Shown here: positions 17,714 to 27,962 of the stretch, in pieces
Position numbering within the stretch: position 1 is the stretch's first letter
Layout of the letters: every line of letters starts with the position of its first letter
Assembly (NCBI GenBank): GCA_016278505.1
Contig: JADQBQ010000028.1
Span: 1 to 64,000, forward strand
Direction of reading: 5' to 3'
Length of the DNA stretch: 64,000 bases
From: Clostridiales bacterium
GTDB taxonomy: Bacteria > Bacillota > Desulfotomaculia > Desulfotomaculales > VENG01
Notes under the pieces: model-generated
The model's input: only the letters and a program-made list of their open reading frames with translations
What the model was told of the DNA's origin: nothing
Databases searched by the model: none
Program-made: the position numbers and the translations under genes

Positions 17714-18691
17714 ATGCTCAGGAATCCTTTAAAAACCAGAAAACAGCAAAATCTGTTAATAGATACTTCAGAAGCTTATAACCTATGGGACATTTTGAAT
17801 TCTAAGTATCTGCAGGCTGATAGATTATTGTTATGGAAAAACTATATTCACGATCCAGACTTGCTTCATTTCTTTGAAAATGCGGAAGGCAAGTTAAAAA
17901 ATTCCATACTGGAATTGGAAAATGAACTTGAAAAATTCGGCATTAAAGGACCGGATAAACATCGAAGCGTAATTAAAACTGCAACAAATGCCGAAGTGAT
18001 AAGGGATGAAACTATAGCTCAGGACTACTATTTAATTTTACAAGAAATGATAGAAATGCTGTTAAGGGCTATCAGAACATCTACTACCAATGATTACGTG
18101 CGCAATATATACTTAAAGCAATTGAAAAACATGCTCAATTTTATGGATTCCTATGTTAAATATCTTAAAGTAAAAGGCTGGTTAGCAGTCCCTCCTTTAT
18201 ATAAAAACGTTCCTGTAGATGTTAAAGAGAAGCTGGATGCGGGGGAAGCATATCACTTGTGGGACCATCTCACGTATAGATATGATAACTTACATCAAAC
18301 AGATATGTTTTATACATTTGCTCATGATACAGAATTTAAAAAAATCATGCAAACGGGAATACAGATGACCCTAAAGAGACAAATTGATATGTTAGAAAAG
18401 GAATTGAGTCATTTTGGCATACCTGTACCAAAACGCCCGACAAATGTCTATGTGGCTCCTCAGGATACGACACTACTGGATGACGACCATATGTATAGAA
18501 CTATCTTAACAGGAATTCAAGGAGCAGCTTCTTTGCATGGTCAAGCTTACAAGCAATGTTCTACAAACGACAGAATAAGAAAGATTTTCAAAGAGTTGTT
18601 ATTTAGTGAGGTCGATTTCTTGGACAAATTAATTAAATTTGGTAAATTAAAAGGGTGGTTATACCCGGCTCCACAATACAGGTTGCAGTAA
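17714..18691 (+). CDS. DUF3231 protein, two tandem repeats
   Basis: 325-aa protein built of two homologous helical halves (about 18-165 and 175-322). Each starts EAYxLWD and ends KxKGWLxxPPxY, the DUF3231 pattern of ferritin-like helical proteins found mainly in spore-forming Firmicutes. GGGGGTGA lies before the ATG. It is divergent from the XRE gene. A spore-coat or stress role is suggested by distribution only. Confidence 0.8.
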   Translation: MLRNPLKTRKQQNLLIDTSEAYNLWDILNSKYLQADRLLLWKNYIHDPDLLHFFENAEGKLKNSILELENELEKFGIKGPDKHRSVIKTATNAEVIRDETIAQDYYLILQEMIEMLLRAIRTSTTNDYVRNIYLKQLKNMLNFMDSYVKYLKVKGWLAVPPLYKNVPVDVKEKLDAGEAYHLWDHLTYRYDNLHQTDMFYTFAHDTEFKKIMQTGIQMTLKRQIDMLEKELSHFGIPVPKRPTNVYVAPQDTTLLDDDHMYRTILTGIQGAASLHGQAYKQCSTNDRIRKIFKELLFSEVDFLDKLIKFGKLKGWLYPAPQYRLQ

Positions 18692-18785
18692 TACAGGAAC
18701 AAGTTAAGTATCTTGTCCCTGTATTTACTAGGGAGTTTTAGGGATAGAGTAGCGGGGATTATGGAGAAAGATGGACGGTGAAGGG

Positions 18786-18810
18786 GCAAGCGAGAACCGT
18801 CCCCGCTTGC
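18786..18810. repeat. Dispersed palindromic repeat, copy B
   Basis: GCAAGCG and CGCTTGC (7-bp arms) enclose AGAACCGTCCC. It abuts the stop codon of the following minus-strand kinase gene. Same core as 15719-15746. Confidence 0.6.
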
Positions 18811-20642
18811 TAGGGATTGATGTGAGCAAACCGGACAGAAAAGGTTGTTCCAGTGGGACCGGTGTCAATGTCAATTTGTGCATGGTGCCTGGTTGCAGTG
18901 TTGTAGCAAACTGCTAACCCCAGCCCCGTACCGTAATCTTTTGTGGTAAAGAAGGGGTTACCGATTTTGTCAATTAATTCCGGTTCTATGCCGGGCCCAT
19001 CATCTTGCACAGCTAAAACTACTTTACCGGCTTTCGCATATATGCTAATGTCCACATTTCCACCCTGTTCTGCCGCTTCAAAAGCATTACGTACCAAGTT
19101 GAATATCAGCTGGCGGATTTCTTTTTCATTAAATGAAAAATCGGGGACATTATCCAGGTGAAGGAAAACATTTATCCCGGATTTTATGGCGTCCGACTCA
19201 ATTAGGGGCTTAATCCTTTCTATAAGTGTTTTAAGGTTTTGCTTCTTTAATTCTGAGGGTTTGTTCTTGGCCAGCGAAAGAAACTCTGTGATAATTGAAT
19301 TTGCCTGATCGAGTTCTTCGATCATAAGAGTGTAATGGTTTGCATATTGAGAGCTGTTGTCCTTTTCCCGGAGTAGTTGCAAAAAGCCTCGTACTGTGGT
19401 CATGGGATTCCTTATTTCATGACTGATCCCGGCCGCCATTTGGCCCACCAGGTTTAAACGGTCCAAGCGCACCATTTCTAATTCATACTTTTTGCTTTCA
19501 GTAATATCTCGGGCCATGGTTGAAGCGCCGACCAGTTCACCGCTTGCATCTTTGATCGGTGATACGGTAATTGAAACATTTATTAATGTACCGTCTTTTT
19601 TCACTCGCGCAGTATCGAGATGTTTTACACTCTCCCCGCTTCTTATTTTTGCAAGTAATTTCGAAAATTCCTCTTCTTTATCATTTGGTATAATGATGTT
19701 AACTAGTCTTCCAATGGCTTCTTGTGCGGTATAACCGTATATTTTTTCGGCACCGGCATTCCAACTGGTGATAACTCCGTCTAAATCTGTCCCGATGATG
19801 GCATCTTCTGAAGATTCTACAATGAAAGCCAGCTGCTGTAGTTGTTGATGGTTTTTAGCCAGTGTCTTTTTTTGTTCTCTGACTAGTTTTACCAAGGGCT
19901 CTAATTCCGGGAGCAAGGCAATGGAAGCATTAAGGTCATCGTTTTTAACTGCCAATGCGAATTGCTTCAGGTCCCCGCCCAGCATATAAAATACATACCA
20001 GGAGAAACCGATGATGATAACCAATGTCAATATGCCTGACAAAACTATATTTGTTGCTCCACGAAGAACACTGGAGTAAATGTGCTGCATTTTTATGCTT
20101 GCCCACGTATGGCCGATGAGCTTACCGTCTCGGTAAATGGGATATGTTTGATAAAGTACCGGTGCTTCAAGAGCGGTTGAATTTAGCTGATATAATAGAT
20201 CCGGTGTGCCGGTTTCATAAAAACTGAAGTTAGGGTAATTTTTGTGAAACAGATTGATAAGAGATGGCGGTGTGAAAGAAGTTTTAGCTAGTTGATGGTT
20301 TAATTCTTTATTGTAATAACCCATGCCAACGTCAGGGTGTGAATATGACAATTGCTGAATAATGGGCTGTAATGCAGAGTTTAACACTTTTATTTGATCA
20401 GGTACCGGTTTGCCTACTGCATTATGTTGTTTCAGTATTTCATTATAAGAAATAGGTAGGTTGATTTCCAGCTGCAGAGCAACAGCAAATAATTCCTTCC
20501 CTACTCTGTCTTTGATCGATTCTGTAAAACTTTGCAAAACAATGAAGGAAAGTATTACGGATGAAAGGATGATAACCAAAGTTAGAAACAAAAAATACCG
20601 TTTTGTAAAATGTAAAGGGAATATTTTCCTTGCCCGTGCCAC
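18810..20642 (-). CDS. Membrane PAS histidine kinase
   Basis: 610-aa sensor kinase. Helix 1 (about 15-36), an extracytoplasmic domain (37-195) and helix 2 (about 198-220) precede a coiled linker, a PAS domain (about 265-385, with ITSWNAGAEKIYGYTAQEAIG) and a kinase core: GISHEIRNPMTTVRG (His near 408), N-box LVRNAFEAAEQGG and GTGLGLAVC. The set resembles KinB/KinC-type kinases that feed sporulation phosphorelays in Firmicutes. No receiver gene is adjacent, consistent with an orphan kinase. GTG start after GAGAGGATAGG. Confidence 0.88.
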   Translation of the reverse strand: MARARKIFPLHFTKRYFLFLTLVIILSSVILSFIVLQSFTESIKDRVGKELFAVALQLEINLPISYNEILKQHNAVGKPVPDQIKVLNSALQPIIQQLSYSHPDVGMGYYNKELNHQLAKTSFTPPSLINLFHKNYPNFSFYETGTPDLLYQLNSTALEAPVLYQTYPIYRDGKLIGHTWASIKMQHIYSSVLRGATNIVLSGILTLVIIIGFSWYVFYMLGGDLKQFALAVKNDDLNASIALLPELEPLVKLVREQKKTLAKNHQQLQQLAFIVESSEDAIIGTDLDGVITSWNAGAEKIYGYTAQEAIGRLVNIIIPNDKEEEFSKLLAKIRSGESVKHLDTARVKKDGTLINVSITVSPIKDASGELVGASTMARDITESKKYELEMVRLDRLNLVGQMAAGISHEIRNPMTTVRGFLQLLREKDNSSQYANHYTLMIEELDQANSIITEFLSLAKNKPSELKKQNLKTLIERIKPLIESDAIKSGINVFLHLDNVPDFSFNEKEIRQLIFNLVRNAFEAAEQGGNVDISIYAKAGKVVLAVQDDGPGIEPELIDKIGNPFFTTKDYGTGLGLAVCYNTATRHHAQIDIDTGPTGTTFSVRFAHINP

Positions 20643-21003
20643 TATAACCTATCCTCTCTAAACTCTTTTTACCTATTTTATTCCCCTAAAAATTCCAAAT
20701 ACCTTTTTAGTTTTTTGTATTGTTTTGAAGGATAATGTAGCTTGGCCGGGACAATTAAAAGAAGTCAAAAAGAAAATTATAAAACGAAAAGGTGGTCAGG
20801 CTAAAACAGCCTGACCAGAATACAAGGGGTTATAAAGCGTCTGCTTACTCAGATTATAAGGGATGCAGAAGATTTGTATAGAGCGTACGGTCTTGGAGTT
20901 GATGGGAAATAAGTCCTGAAATCATTATAAAGCCTTAGTGTCGGCAGGATAGTATTAAGCAGAAATCGAATAATCACTAATAATGTAGTTTTGAGGGTGT
21001 TTC
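20643..21003. other. Intergenic region with hairpin
   Basis: About 360 bp. It contains a perfect 10-bp hairpin TGGTCAGGCT/AGCCTGACCA (20793-20817) without T-run. An open stretch (about 20808-20910) reads as a protein tail ending RDAEDLYRAYGLGVDGK but has no usable start, perhaps a gene remnant. No cobalamin riboswitch core was found ahead of cobS. Confidence 0.35.
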
Positions 21004-21765
21004 TTGGATTGGGGTGGTATCTTGAAGCAATTTTTACTTGCGCTTCAGTTTCTCACCAGAATACCTGTTATAGTTCGCGGTACCGTTATCGAAGAAGATA
21101 TGGCCCGCTCTATGGCTTGGTATCCAATGGTGGGATTATTTATCGGCGGAGGGGCTGCTGCTGTTAATGTAATATTGTCCTACGTTTTTACCCCTCCTGT
21201 GTGTGATCTTTTTTCTATCATCTTTTTAATTGTGATTACCGGAAATATGCACATGGACGGGCTTATGGATGCTGCGGACGGTTTTTTCAGCGGCAAGCCA
21301 CGGGACCGTATTTTAGAAATAATGAAAGACAGCCGGGTAGGTTCACACGGAGTAATTGCGGGCTGCATAGTTTTTGCTTTAAAGCTAGTTCTCTTGATAC
21401 AACTACCGCAGGAAATGAAGGTTCCGGCTTTAATAGTAATACCTGTCTTAGGGCGTTGGTCACAAGTTTATGGGGCGAAAGTATATACTTATGCCAGGGT
21501 GGGTGAAGGCACAGGAGCCTTCACAGACCATGTAGGTTGGCGTGAAATTACATGGGCAACAATAACTGCAGGTTTGGTTGTGGCGGCATTATTTAAGTTC
21601 ATGGGGATTTTTATAGCCATACCCGTTTTATTGGGAACATTACTGCTTTTTGTGTATGTATATACAAAGCTTAAGGGAATCACCGGAGATTCCCTGGGGG
21701 CAGTAACTGAGTGTGTTGAGGTTCTTGTACTGCTTACCCTACAGCAACTCCCGCCTATACTTTAG
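21004..21765 (+). CDS. cobS: Adenosylcobinamide-GDP ribazoletransferase
   Basis: 253-aa integral membrane enzyme that joins alpha-ribazole to adenosylcobinamide-GDP, the last step in cobalamin assembly. Family marks: LALQFLTRIPV at the start, MARSMAWYPMVGLFIGG, the acidic GNMHMDGLMDAADGFF and RVGSHGVIAG, with several membrane helices. Two TTG starts are possible. The one at 21004 has GAGGGTG upstream; the one at 21022 (MKQFLLALQFLTRIPV) matches the family start better. No other cobalamin genes are nearby. Confidence 0.92.
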   Translation: MDWGGILKQFLLALQFLTRIPVIVRGTVIEEDMARSMAWYPMVGLFIGGGAAAVNVILSYVFTPPVCDLFSIIFLIVITGNMHMDGLMDAADGFFSGKPRDRILEIMKDSRVGSHGVIAGCIVFALKLVLLIQLPQEMKVPALIVIPVLGRWSQVYGAKVYTYARVGEGTGAFTDHVGWREITWATITAGLVVAALFKFMGIFIAIPVLLGTLLLFVYVYTKLKGITGDSLGAVTECVEVLVLLTLQQLPPIL

Positions 21766-21893
21766 TAAAGGGGGGGGGGTGCGGTTTTCAATTTTGCTAA
21801 TATTTATAATCTTCTGCAGGATTGGTTTTAGTAATGTTGAAGTACCTGTTATACATTGACTCTGACTAGCAGTAGCTTTAGGGAGGTTGTTTA

Positions 21894-23090
21894 ATGAGTA
21901 GTGCGATAGAGATTAACGGTGCTCTTGCAGGACTCACGGTGGTTGACTTATCAAGGCTGCTTCCGGGCCCGTATTGTTCTATGATGCTGGCTGATTTGGG
22001 TGCCGATGTCATAAAAGTTGAAGAGCCGGGCCGGGGTGACTACTTAAGGGACTTCCCTCCCAAAGCTAACAAGGAAGGGGCCATGTACCTGGCCATAAAC
22101 CGAAACAAAAAGAGTTTGACATTAAATCTAAAAACTGAACAGGGAAGGGAAATTTTATTTGAACTTGTTCGAAAGGCGGATGTATTGTTAGAAGGTTATC
22201 GTCCCGGGGTAATGAAGAAGTTAGGCCTGGGTTATTCTGTCTTAGAAGAGGTGAACCCCCGTCTTGTTTATTGCTCTATCTCCGGTTACGGTCAGGACGG
22301 GCCATTGGAACAAAGGGCCGGCCATGATATAAATTATTTGGCACTTGCGGGTATTTTGGGCTTTACCGGTACCGGGGAAGGCGTTCCTTCAATTCCGGGG
22401 ATTCAAGTTGCAGATGTGGGCGGGGGAGCAATGCCGGCGGTCATTTCTATTCTGGCAGCGCTCATGGCCAGGGGGAAAACGGGTGAGGGACAATACATTG
22501 ATGTTGCCATGTTGGACGGTGCGGTATCATGGCTTAATATGTTTGCCGGCAAATACTTTGTCGACGGAGAAAATCCGGTCCCGGGCAGTACCATGTTAAA
22601 CGGCGGTATTCCCTGTTATAATGTTTATCGTACAAAGGATCGGCGCTATATGGCCTTAGGGGCGCTAGAACCACGGTTTTGGACTGCCTTCTGCCATGCC
22701 GTGGAGCGGCAGGATTTGCTTGATCGGCAGTTTGACATCGGAGCAAGGGGTCACGAAGTTTTTAATCAGCTGGAAGATATTTTTGTCGGCAAAACCATGG
22801 ATGAGTGGGTGGAATTCTTTAAAGACATAGATTGTTGCTGCGAGCCTGTTAACAATTTTACGGAAGTATTTGAACATCCTCACGTCAAGCACCGTAATTT
22901 AATCAGTGAAATGGACCATCCAACGGAAGGAAAAATTCGACAGATAGCCTTTCCCGCCAAACTGTCCAAAACTCCCGGCACTATACGGTCAGCACCTCCG
23001 GCGTTGGGGCAGCATACAGAGGAGGTTTTAGCCGGCTTAGGGTACACAAATGAGGAAATAAAAAAACTAGCCCAAAATAAAATAACCTAG
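21894..23090 (+). CDS. CaiB/BaiF family (class III) CoA-transferase
   Basis: 398-aa family III CoA-transferase or racemase. The opening GLTVVDLSRLLPGPYCSMMLADLGADVIKVE is diagnostic, followed by RNKKSLTLNLK and GYGQDGP. The acidic catalytic residue is expected near YIDVAMLDGAVSW. Family members move CoA between carboxylic acids or act as 2-methylacyl-CoA racemases. GGGAGG lies before the ATG. It stands alone ahead of a tRNA gene; the substrate is unknown. Confidence 0.87.
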   Translation: MSSAIEINGALAGLTVVDLSRLLPGPYCSMMLADLGADVIKVEEPGRGDYLRDFPPKANKEGAMYLAINRNKKSLTLNLKTEQGREILFELVRKADVLLEGYRPGVMKKLGLGYSVLEEVNPRLVYCSISGYGQDGPLEQRAGHDINYLALAGILGFTGTGEGVPSIPGIQVADVGGGAMPAVISILAALMARGKTGEGQYIDVAMLDGAVSWLNMFAGKYFVDGENPVPGSTMLNGGIPCYNVYRTKDRRYMALGALEPRFWTAFCHAVERQDLLDRQFDIGARGHEVFNQLEDIFVGKTMDEWVEFFKDIDCCCEPVNNFTEVFEHPHVKHRNLISEMDHPTEGKIRQIAFPAKLSKTPGTIRSAPPALGQHTEEVLAGLGYTNEEIKKLAQNKIT

Positions 23091-23128
23091 CCAACAAATA
23101 CCTAACGCCTGACCCTTAACTACTCCTC

Positions 23129-23156
23129 TTGACTTTAAAACACAAAGTGTTATAAT
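23129..23156 (+). promoter_or_regulatory. Promoter of tRNA-Gly (CCC)
   Basis: TTGACT, 16-nt spacer, TATAAT; predicted start near 23163, about 20 nt before the tRNA. Confidence 0.85.
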
Positions 23157-23181
23157 AAATATTGCTGCTGACGCTCAAAAT

Positions 23182-23256
23182 GCGGGTGTAGCTCAATGGT
23201 AGAGCATCAGCTTCCCAAGCTGAGGGCTGAGGGTTCGATCCCCTTCACCCGCTCCA
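23182..23256 (+). tRNA. tRNA-Gly (CCC)
   Basis: A 75-nt tRNA with acceptor GCGGGTG/CACCCGC, anticodon loop CTTCCCAAG (anticodon CCC), T-arm GGTTCGATCCC and an encoded CCA. It complements the GCC isoacceptor at the left edge. Confidence 0.97.
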
Positions 23257-23362
23257 GTTAAAATTCGAGATTGATGGCAAACCTGTCTTTTGCGTATAGT
23301 GAATGAATTGAATCGAGTAGCTGCAAAATACAGGATAGGTAACGATGCTTTGTCAACAACTT

Positions 23363-23389
23363 TAACTCCTGCCTGGAAGGCAGGAGTTA
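23363..23389 (+). terminator. Hairpin between tRNA-Gly and typA
   Basis: Perfect 12-bp stem TAACTCCTGCCT/AGGCAGGAGTTA with a 3-nt loop and no T-run. It may end the tRNA transcript or act in the typA leader. Confidence 0.5.
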
Positions 23390-23435
23390 CTTGTGTTATA
23401 AATTGAACAGACTTAGCGAGAAAGGAAATCTATCT

Positions 23436-25220
23436 ATGCATGAGCAGAATATGATTAGAAACTTGGCTATTATTGCCCACGTGGATCATGGTAAAACAAC
23501 CCTTGTGGACGGGATGTTAAAGCAAAGCGGTGTTTTTCACGCCAAACAAGTGATAGAAGACCGGGTAATGGACCGTAATGACTTGGAGAGGGAACGAGGC
23601 ATAACTATTATGTCTAAGAACACTGCGGTAGTTTATGGTAATTATAAGTTGAATATAGTTGATACTCCAGGTCATGCTGACTTCGGTGGAGAGGTAGAGC
23701 GTATTGTGCAGATGGTGGATGGTGTTTTACTGTTAGTGGATGCTTTTGAAGGTCCCATGCCCCAGACACGTTTTGTGCTACGTAAAGCTTTAGACGCTAA
23801 TCTTATTCCCATTGTAGTAATAAATAAAATTGATCGTCTGCATGCAAGGCCGGACGAGGTCCTAGATGAGGTTTTGGAATTATTTATTGATCTGGATGCC
23901 AACGATGATCAGCTGGATTTCCCGGTGGTTTATACTAATGGCCGACTGGGAACAGCTTCATTAAAGCCCGGTGAGCCTAGTGGTGATCTGAAACCTCTTT
24001 TTGATATGATTGTGGATAGTATTCCCGCTCCCAAAGGCAATCCTGAAGCGCCTTTGCAGGTAGGGGTTACATTGATTGATTATGATCCTTATTTAGGCCG
24101 GCAGGCAGTGGGCCGCGTCGTAAACGGTATCATAAGGGCTAAACAAGAGGCAGTTTTGATCAAAGCCGGTGGAGAAATGCAACGGCAGCGTCCAACAGGG
24201 CTGTACGTATTCAGTAAGTTGGAAAAAACTCCGGCGAATGAAGCTGTAGCGGGCGAAATTGTTGTTGTCTCAGGGCTGGAGGACGTGAATGTAGGTGACA
24301 CCATAGCAGATCCCGTGGAGCCTATGCCACTTTCTTTTATTAGTATAGACGAGCCTACCGTTTCGGTCACCTTTCATGTTAGCAAGAGCCCCTTTGCCGG
24401 GCAGGAGGGATCATATGTTACCTCCCGCAAATTAGGTGAGAGATTAATGCGGGAGGCCGAATCAGATGTGAGTTTGCGGGTAAAGACATCTGACTCACCA
24501 GATAGATTTTTGGTGTCCGGACGTGGGGAGTTGCATTTATCAATACTTATGGAGACTATGCGCAGAAAAGGATATGAATTTGAGGTTTCGCGTCCGCAGG
24601 TAATTAAAAAAGAAATCAACGGTGTATTATGCGAACCAATAGAAGAATTATTAATTGAAGTCCCTGATGAGTACGTAGGAATTGTTATGGAAAGGCTTGG
24701 GCCACGCAAGTGCGAGTTTGTAAATATGCAGCAAAAGGGTGACGGTCACACGCGTTTAGATTTTCATGTACCGGCACGGGGATTGTTTGGCTTTCGCTCG
24801 GAATTTATGACTGACACCAAGGGCATGGGCATCATGTATCACTCGTTCCATAACTACGCGCCCTGGCAAGGGGAAATATTAACACGTTCCAGGGGTTCCT
24901 TGGTGGCTTATGAAGACGGGGAAACCACGGCTTACGGTCTTGAGAATGCGCAAGAGCGGGGCGAGTTGTTTGTGGGTGCAGGTGTGCCTGTATACAAGGG
25001 TATGATTATCGGAGAAAACTCCGGATCCGAGGATCTTCTCGTCAATGTATGTAAAAAGAAACATTTATCTAATATGCGCAGTTCAACTGCTGAAATATCA
25101 ACCAAGTTGTCCCCACATCGACAAATGAGCCTGGAACAGTGCCTGGAGTTTATAGCCGACAACGAACTGGTGGAAATGACTCCCAAATCGTTACGTATGC
25201 GCAAACAGTCAGTAAAATAA
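23436..25220 (+). CDS. typA: Ribosome-binding GTPase TypA/BipA
   Basis: 594-aa translational GTPase that binds ribosomes and acts under stress and cold. G1 [10 protein letters not shown], switch region [12 protein letters not shown]3 [12 protein letters not shown] and G4 NKIDR are all intact. The EF-G-like domains III and V and the BipA C-terminal domain (...[18 protein letters not shown] region) follow. ATG 23436 is chosen because GAAAGGAA lies 9 nt upstream; the longer frame from 23391 would start inside the preceding hairpin area. Confidence 0.95.
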   Translation: MHEQNMIRNLAIIAHVDHGKTTLVDGMLKQSGVFHAKQVIEDRVMDRNDLERERGITIMSKNTAVVYGNYKLNIVDTPGHADFGGEVERIVQMVDGVLLLVDAFEGPMPQTRFVLRKALDANLIPIVVINKIDRLHARPDEVLDEVLELFIDLDANDDQLDFPVVYTNGRLGTASLKPGEPSGDLKPLFDMIVDSIPAPKGNPEAPLQVGVTLIDYDPYLGRQAVGRVVNGIIRAKQEAVLIKAGGEMQRQRPTGLYVFSKLEKTPANEAVAGEIVVVSGLEDVNVGDTIADPVEPMPLSFISIDEPTVSVTFHVSKSPFAGQEGSYVTSRKLGERLMREAESDVSLRVKTSDSPDRFLVSGRGELHLSILMETMRRKGYEFEVSRPQVIKKEINGVLCEPIEELLIEVPDEYVGIVMERLGPRKCEFVNMQQKGDGHTRLDFHVPARGLFGFRSEFMTDTKGMGIMYHSFHNYAPWQGEILTRSRGSLVAYEDGETTAYGLENAQERGELFVGAGVPVYKGMIIGENSGSEDLLVNVCKKKHLSNMRSSTAEISTKLSPHRQMSLEQCLEFIADNELVEMTPKSLRMRKQSVK

Positions 25221-25335
25221 AGCCTCATCGTTCTGCTAACTTCCTAAACTTTTAGAAACCTCTTAATTTTTGTATTTAATAAACAGTGTATAGACAGACT
25301 ATGGTTTAGGAAGCCAGAGTAGAGGGGGAGTCAGT

Positions 25336-26010
25336 ATGACTTTGTCTGCAATGCGTAGAATTCCTAAACACATTGGAATTATTCCTGACGGAAACAGGAG
25401 GTGGGCTGAAATAAATGGGCTCACCAAGGAAAAAGGATATGCCTATGGGCTCAAACCAGGGATAAGGTTATATGAACTTTGCTTGGAATTAGGTGTGGGT
25501 GAATTAACCTTTTACGGTTTTACGCAGGATAACACCAAACGTCCTTCACTACAGACTGCTGCCTTCCGTAAAGCCTGTGTGGATGCGGTAAGTATGCTCT
25601 CGGGCAGGGATGCTTCCCTGTTAGTAGTAGGGGACACATCCTCTCCGTCGTTTCCTAAAGAACTTGTTCCCTATACTACAAGGCGGGTTTTCGGCAGTGG
25701 CAGAATCAAAGTCAATTTTTTGGTTAACTACGGGTGGAAGTGGGATTTGAGCTTCCTGCAGGGACAAAACAGCAGCAGTAAAAAGTTTTCTAAAGGCAAT
25801 TTGCATAATTCTTTAGCATCGTCAGAACTCTCCCGCATTGACCTTATCATTCGATGGGGTGGGCGCCGCAGGCTCAGTGGTTTTTTACCTGTTCAAACCA
25901 TCTATTCTGACTTTTATGTTGTGGACGACCTCTGGCCTGATTTTCGTGAAGAGCATTTTTATAAGGGTCTGCACTGGTATCAAAGCCAGGATGTCACTCT
26001 TGGGGGGTAA
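25336..26010 (+). CDS. Divergent cis-prenyltransferase (UppS-like)
   Basis: 224-aa member of the undecaprenyl diphosphate synthase family. Kept motifs: IPDGNRRWA (diphosphate-binding Asp and Asn), DNTKRP (usually ENxxRP) and RWGGRRRLSGFLPVQTIYSDFYVVDDLWPDF spread over 194-224. Several normally invariant residues differ: the RGHxxG histidine is tyrosine (KGYAYG), ENW is DN, and the final Glu is Asp. It is also shorter than UppS (about 240-250 aa). Likely a paralogue making another polyprenyl chain rather than the cell-wall enzyme. Confidence 0.8.
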   Translation: MTLSAMRRIPKHIGIIPDGNRRWAEINGLTKEKGYAYGLKPGIRLYELCLELGVGELTFYGFTQDNTKRPSLQTAAFRKACVDAVSMLSGRDASLLVVGDTSSPSFPKELVPYTTRRVFGSGRIKVNFLVNYGWKWDLSFLQGQNSSSKKFSKGNLHNSLASSELSRIDLIIRWGGRRRLSGFLPVQTIYSDFYVVDDLWPDFREEHFYKGLHWYQSQDVTLGG

Positions 26011-26129
26011 AATATTCCTGAACAACCAACTGAAGTGTTAAGAGTTTGTAAAGAAAACTTAAACATATTATTGCATTGTCATTTTTTTTGTTAAAATGTC
26101 CTTTGGAACTATTAATACGGAGGTGGCCC

Positions 26130-27848
26130 ATGCAACTACCTGTTCAGGATATCCTGTTTCACTTTTGTGGTGGACTGGCCTTATTTCTTTTTGGTATTAA
26201 GTATATGTCAGAGGGCTTGCAATCCGCCGCTGGAAAACGCTTGCGGTACTTTCTGGAAAAAGGAACCAAGACTCCCCTGCGTGGCGTGTTAACGGGAGCC
26301 ACGGTAACAGCATTAATTCAGAGTAGTAGTGGAACATCAGTTTTAACTGTAGGATTGGTTAATGCCGGTTTATTGAACCTTAGGCAGGCCATTGGCATTA
26401 TTATGGGTGCCAACATTGGAACTACCTTAACTGCTTATCTAATTGGTTTTGAAATAAAAGAGTATGCTTTACCAATTATGGCCGTAGGGGCAGTGATGCT
26501 ATTTTTTTTGAAACAGGAAAAGGCAAAGTTGATTGGTCAAGTTTTATTTGGTTTTGGAACGCTTTTCTACGGCATGGAAGTAATGGGGTCGGGGCTTAAG
26601 CCACTAAGAGAATGGGATTATTTTTTGCACTTGATGACAAATGTGCAGGAAAATCCGCTGATAGGGGTAGCGATAGGAACCGTCTTTACTGTTGTAGTAC
26701 AAAGTAGTAGCGCCACCATTGGTGTTTTGCAGGAATTAGCGAGTCAAGGTCTGGTTACTTATCAGCAGGCGGTACCTATTTTATTTGGAGATAATATTGG
26801 CACCACGATAACAGCGCTGCTGGCTGCTATCGGAGCTTCTGTTGCCGCCCGCAGGGCAGCCGTGACGCACTTATTATTTAATCTGAGCGGTACAGCCGTC
26901 TTTTTACCACTAACCATTGCGGGTATTTTTCCTGAAATAGTAAGGCTGTTAACTGATTATCTTTATGTATTCCTGCCAGGTTTTGAAGGCTCATGGGCAA
27001 CCATGAATATAAGAATGCAAATTGCTCAGACCCATGGGGTATTCAATCTTATAAATACACTGGTTCAGCTGCCGCTGGTTGGTTTTTTGGCCTGGGCGGT
27101 AACCAGGCTGGTGCCCAGCAGGGAAGGTGAGCTTAGAGAATCTAAATATTTGGAGCCACGGGTTTTGGGAAACCCAGATGTAGCCCTGGGACAGGCCATG
27201 CATGAAATTCAACGTATGGGTAGACTGGCCAGGGGTCTTTTCCATGGTGCAATGGATTACTTTTTCGGTATTAAGCCGGATGATAAAGGAGCCGGGCTTA
27301 AGGCAATTGAAGCCCAGATTAACCTTTTAGATACAGAAATAACTGATTATCTGGTAAAGTTGTCCTATAACCGGATGAATGAGGCTCAATCAATTCAGGC
27401 TTCAATATTGCAACAGGCAGTTACTGACCTGGAGAGAATAGGCGATCATGCTGAAAATGTTCTGGAATTAGCTTGGTATGCTGAAGAGCATGGAGTTGAA
27501 TTTTCGGATCATGCCGGCAGTGACCTGGAATCCATGGTAGATCTAACAGATCTTACGTTGCAGCAGGCCATGAATGCCATGGAAAAAAACAATGTGGGCT
27601 TGGCCAGGCAGGTGCTGCAAAATGAAATTGTCATAGATAAGATGGAAAAAGATTTTAGAAAAGCACATTTAAGGCGCTTAAACGAAAATGTGTGTACCGC
27701 AGAGGCAGGAGCCGTATACCTGGATCTTTTAAGTAATCTGGAGCGTATAGGCGATCACTCAGTAAACATTGCTGAATACGTCTTGGGTGAGTCCGGTGCG
27801 GAACAGAGGCATGTGGTAAGGTATGAGCTGGAAAATGACGCGAATTAA
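26130..27848 (+). CDS. Na/Pi cotransporter family protein with PhoU-like tail
   Basis: 572-aa protein. The N-terminal 310 residues hold about nine membrane helices with the duplicated QSSS motifs of the NptA/PhoU-type family (LIQSSSGTSVLTVGLVNAGL and VVQSSSATIGVLQELAS) and GANIGTT/GDNIGTT. The C-terminal 240 residues are helical and PhoU-like (DLERIGDHAENV, NLERIGDHSVNI). It is expected to move phosphate with sodium. ATG 26130 has GGAGGTGG upstream. Single gene. Confidence 0.88.
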   Translation: MQLPVQDILFHFCGGLALFLFGIKYMSEGLQSAAGKRLRYFLEKGTKTPLRGVLTGATVTALIQSSSGTSVLTVGLVNAGLLNLRQAIGIIMGANIGTTLTAYLIGFEIKEYALPIMAVGAVMLFFLKQEKAKLIGQVLFGFGTLFYGMEVMGSGLKPLREWDYFLHLMTNVQENPLIGVAIGTVFTVVVQSSSATIGVLQELASQGLVTYQQAVPILFGDNIGTTITALLAAIGASVAARRAAVTHLLFNLSGTAVFLPLTIAGIFPEIVRLLTDYLYVFLPGFEGSWATMNIRMQIAQTHGVFNLINTLVQLPLVGFLAWAVTRLVPSREGELRESKYLEPRVLGNPDVALGQAMHEIQRMGRLARGLFHGAMDYFFGIKPDDKGAGLKAIEAQINLLDTEITDYLVKLSYNRMNEAQSIQASILQQAVTDLERIGDHAENVLELAWYAEEHGVEFSDHAGSDLESMVDLTDLTLQQAMNAMEKNNVGLARQVLQNEIVIDKMEKDFRKAHLRRLNENVCTAEAGAVYLDLLSNLERIGDHSVNIAEYVLGESGAEQRHVVRYELENDAN

Positions 27849-27962
27849 AAAATATAATAATTAGAGATTTGCCAAGAGTTCAAGAGTATGTTTCTAATTT
27901 AAAGAAGGATTGGATGTTATGGGTAGCTTGACTAATCCCGTAGCTCCATATACAATTAATTA

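Noticed and set aside
20808-20910. Small gene ending RDAEDLYRAYGLGVDGK
   Set aside because: The frame looks protein-like but has no start codon with a ribosome site; at most a remnant.
20643-21003. Cobalamin riboswitch ahead of cobS
   Set aside because: No B12-box or conserved core could be found; only a simple hairpin without ligand-type features is present.
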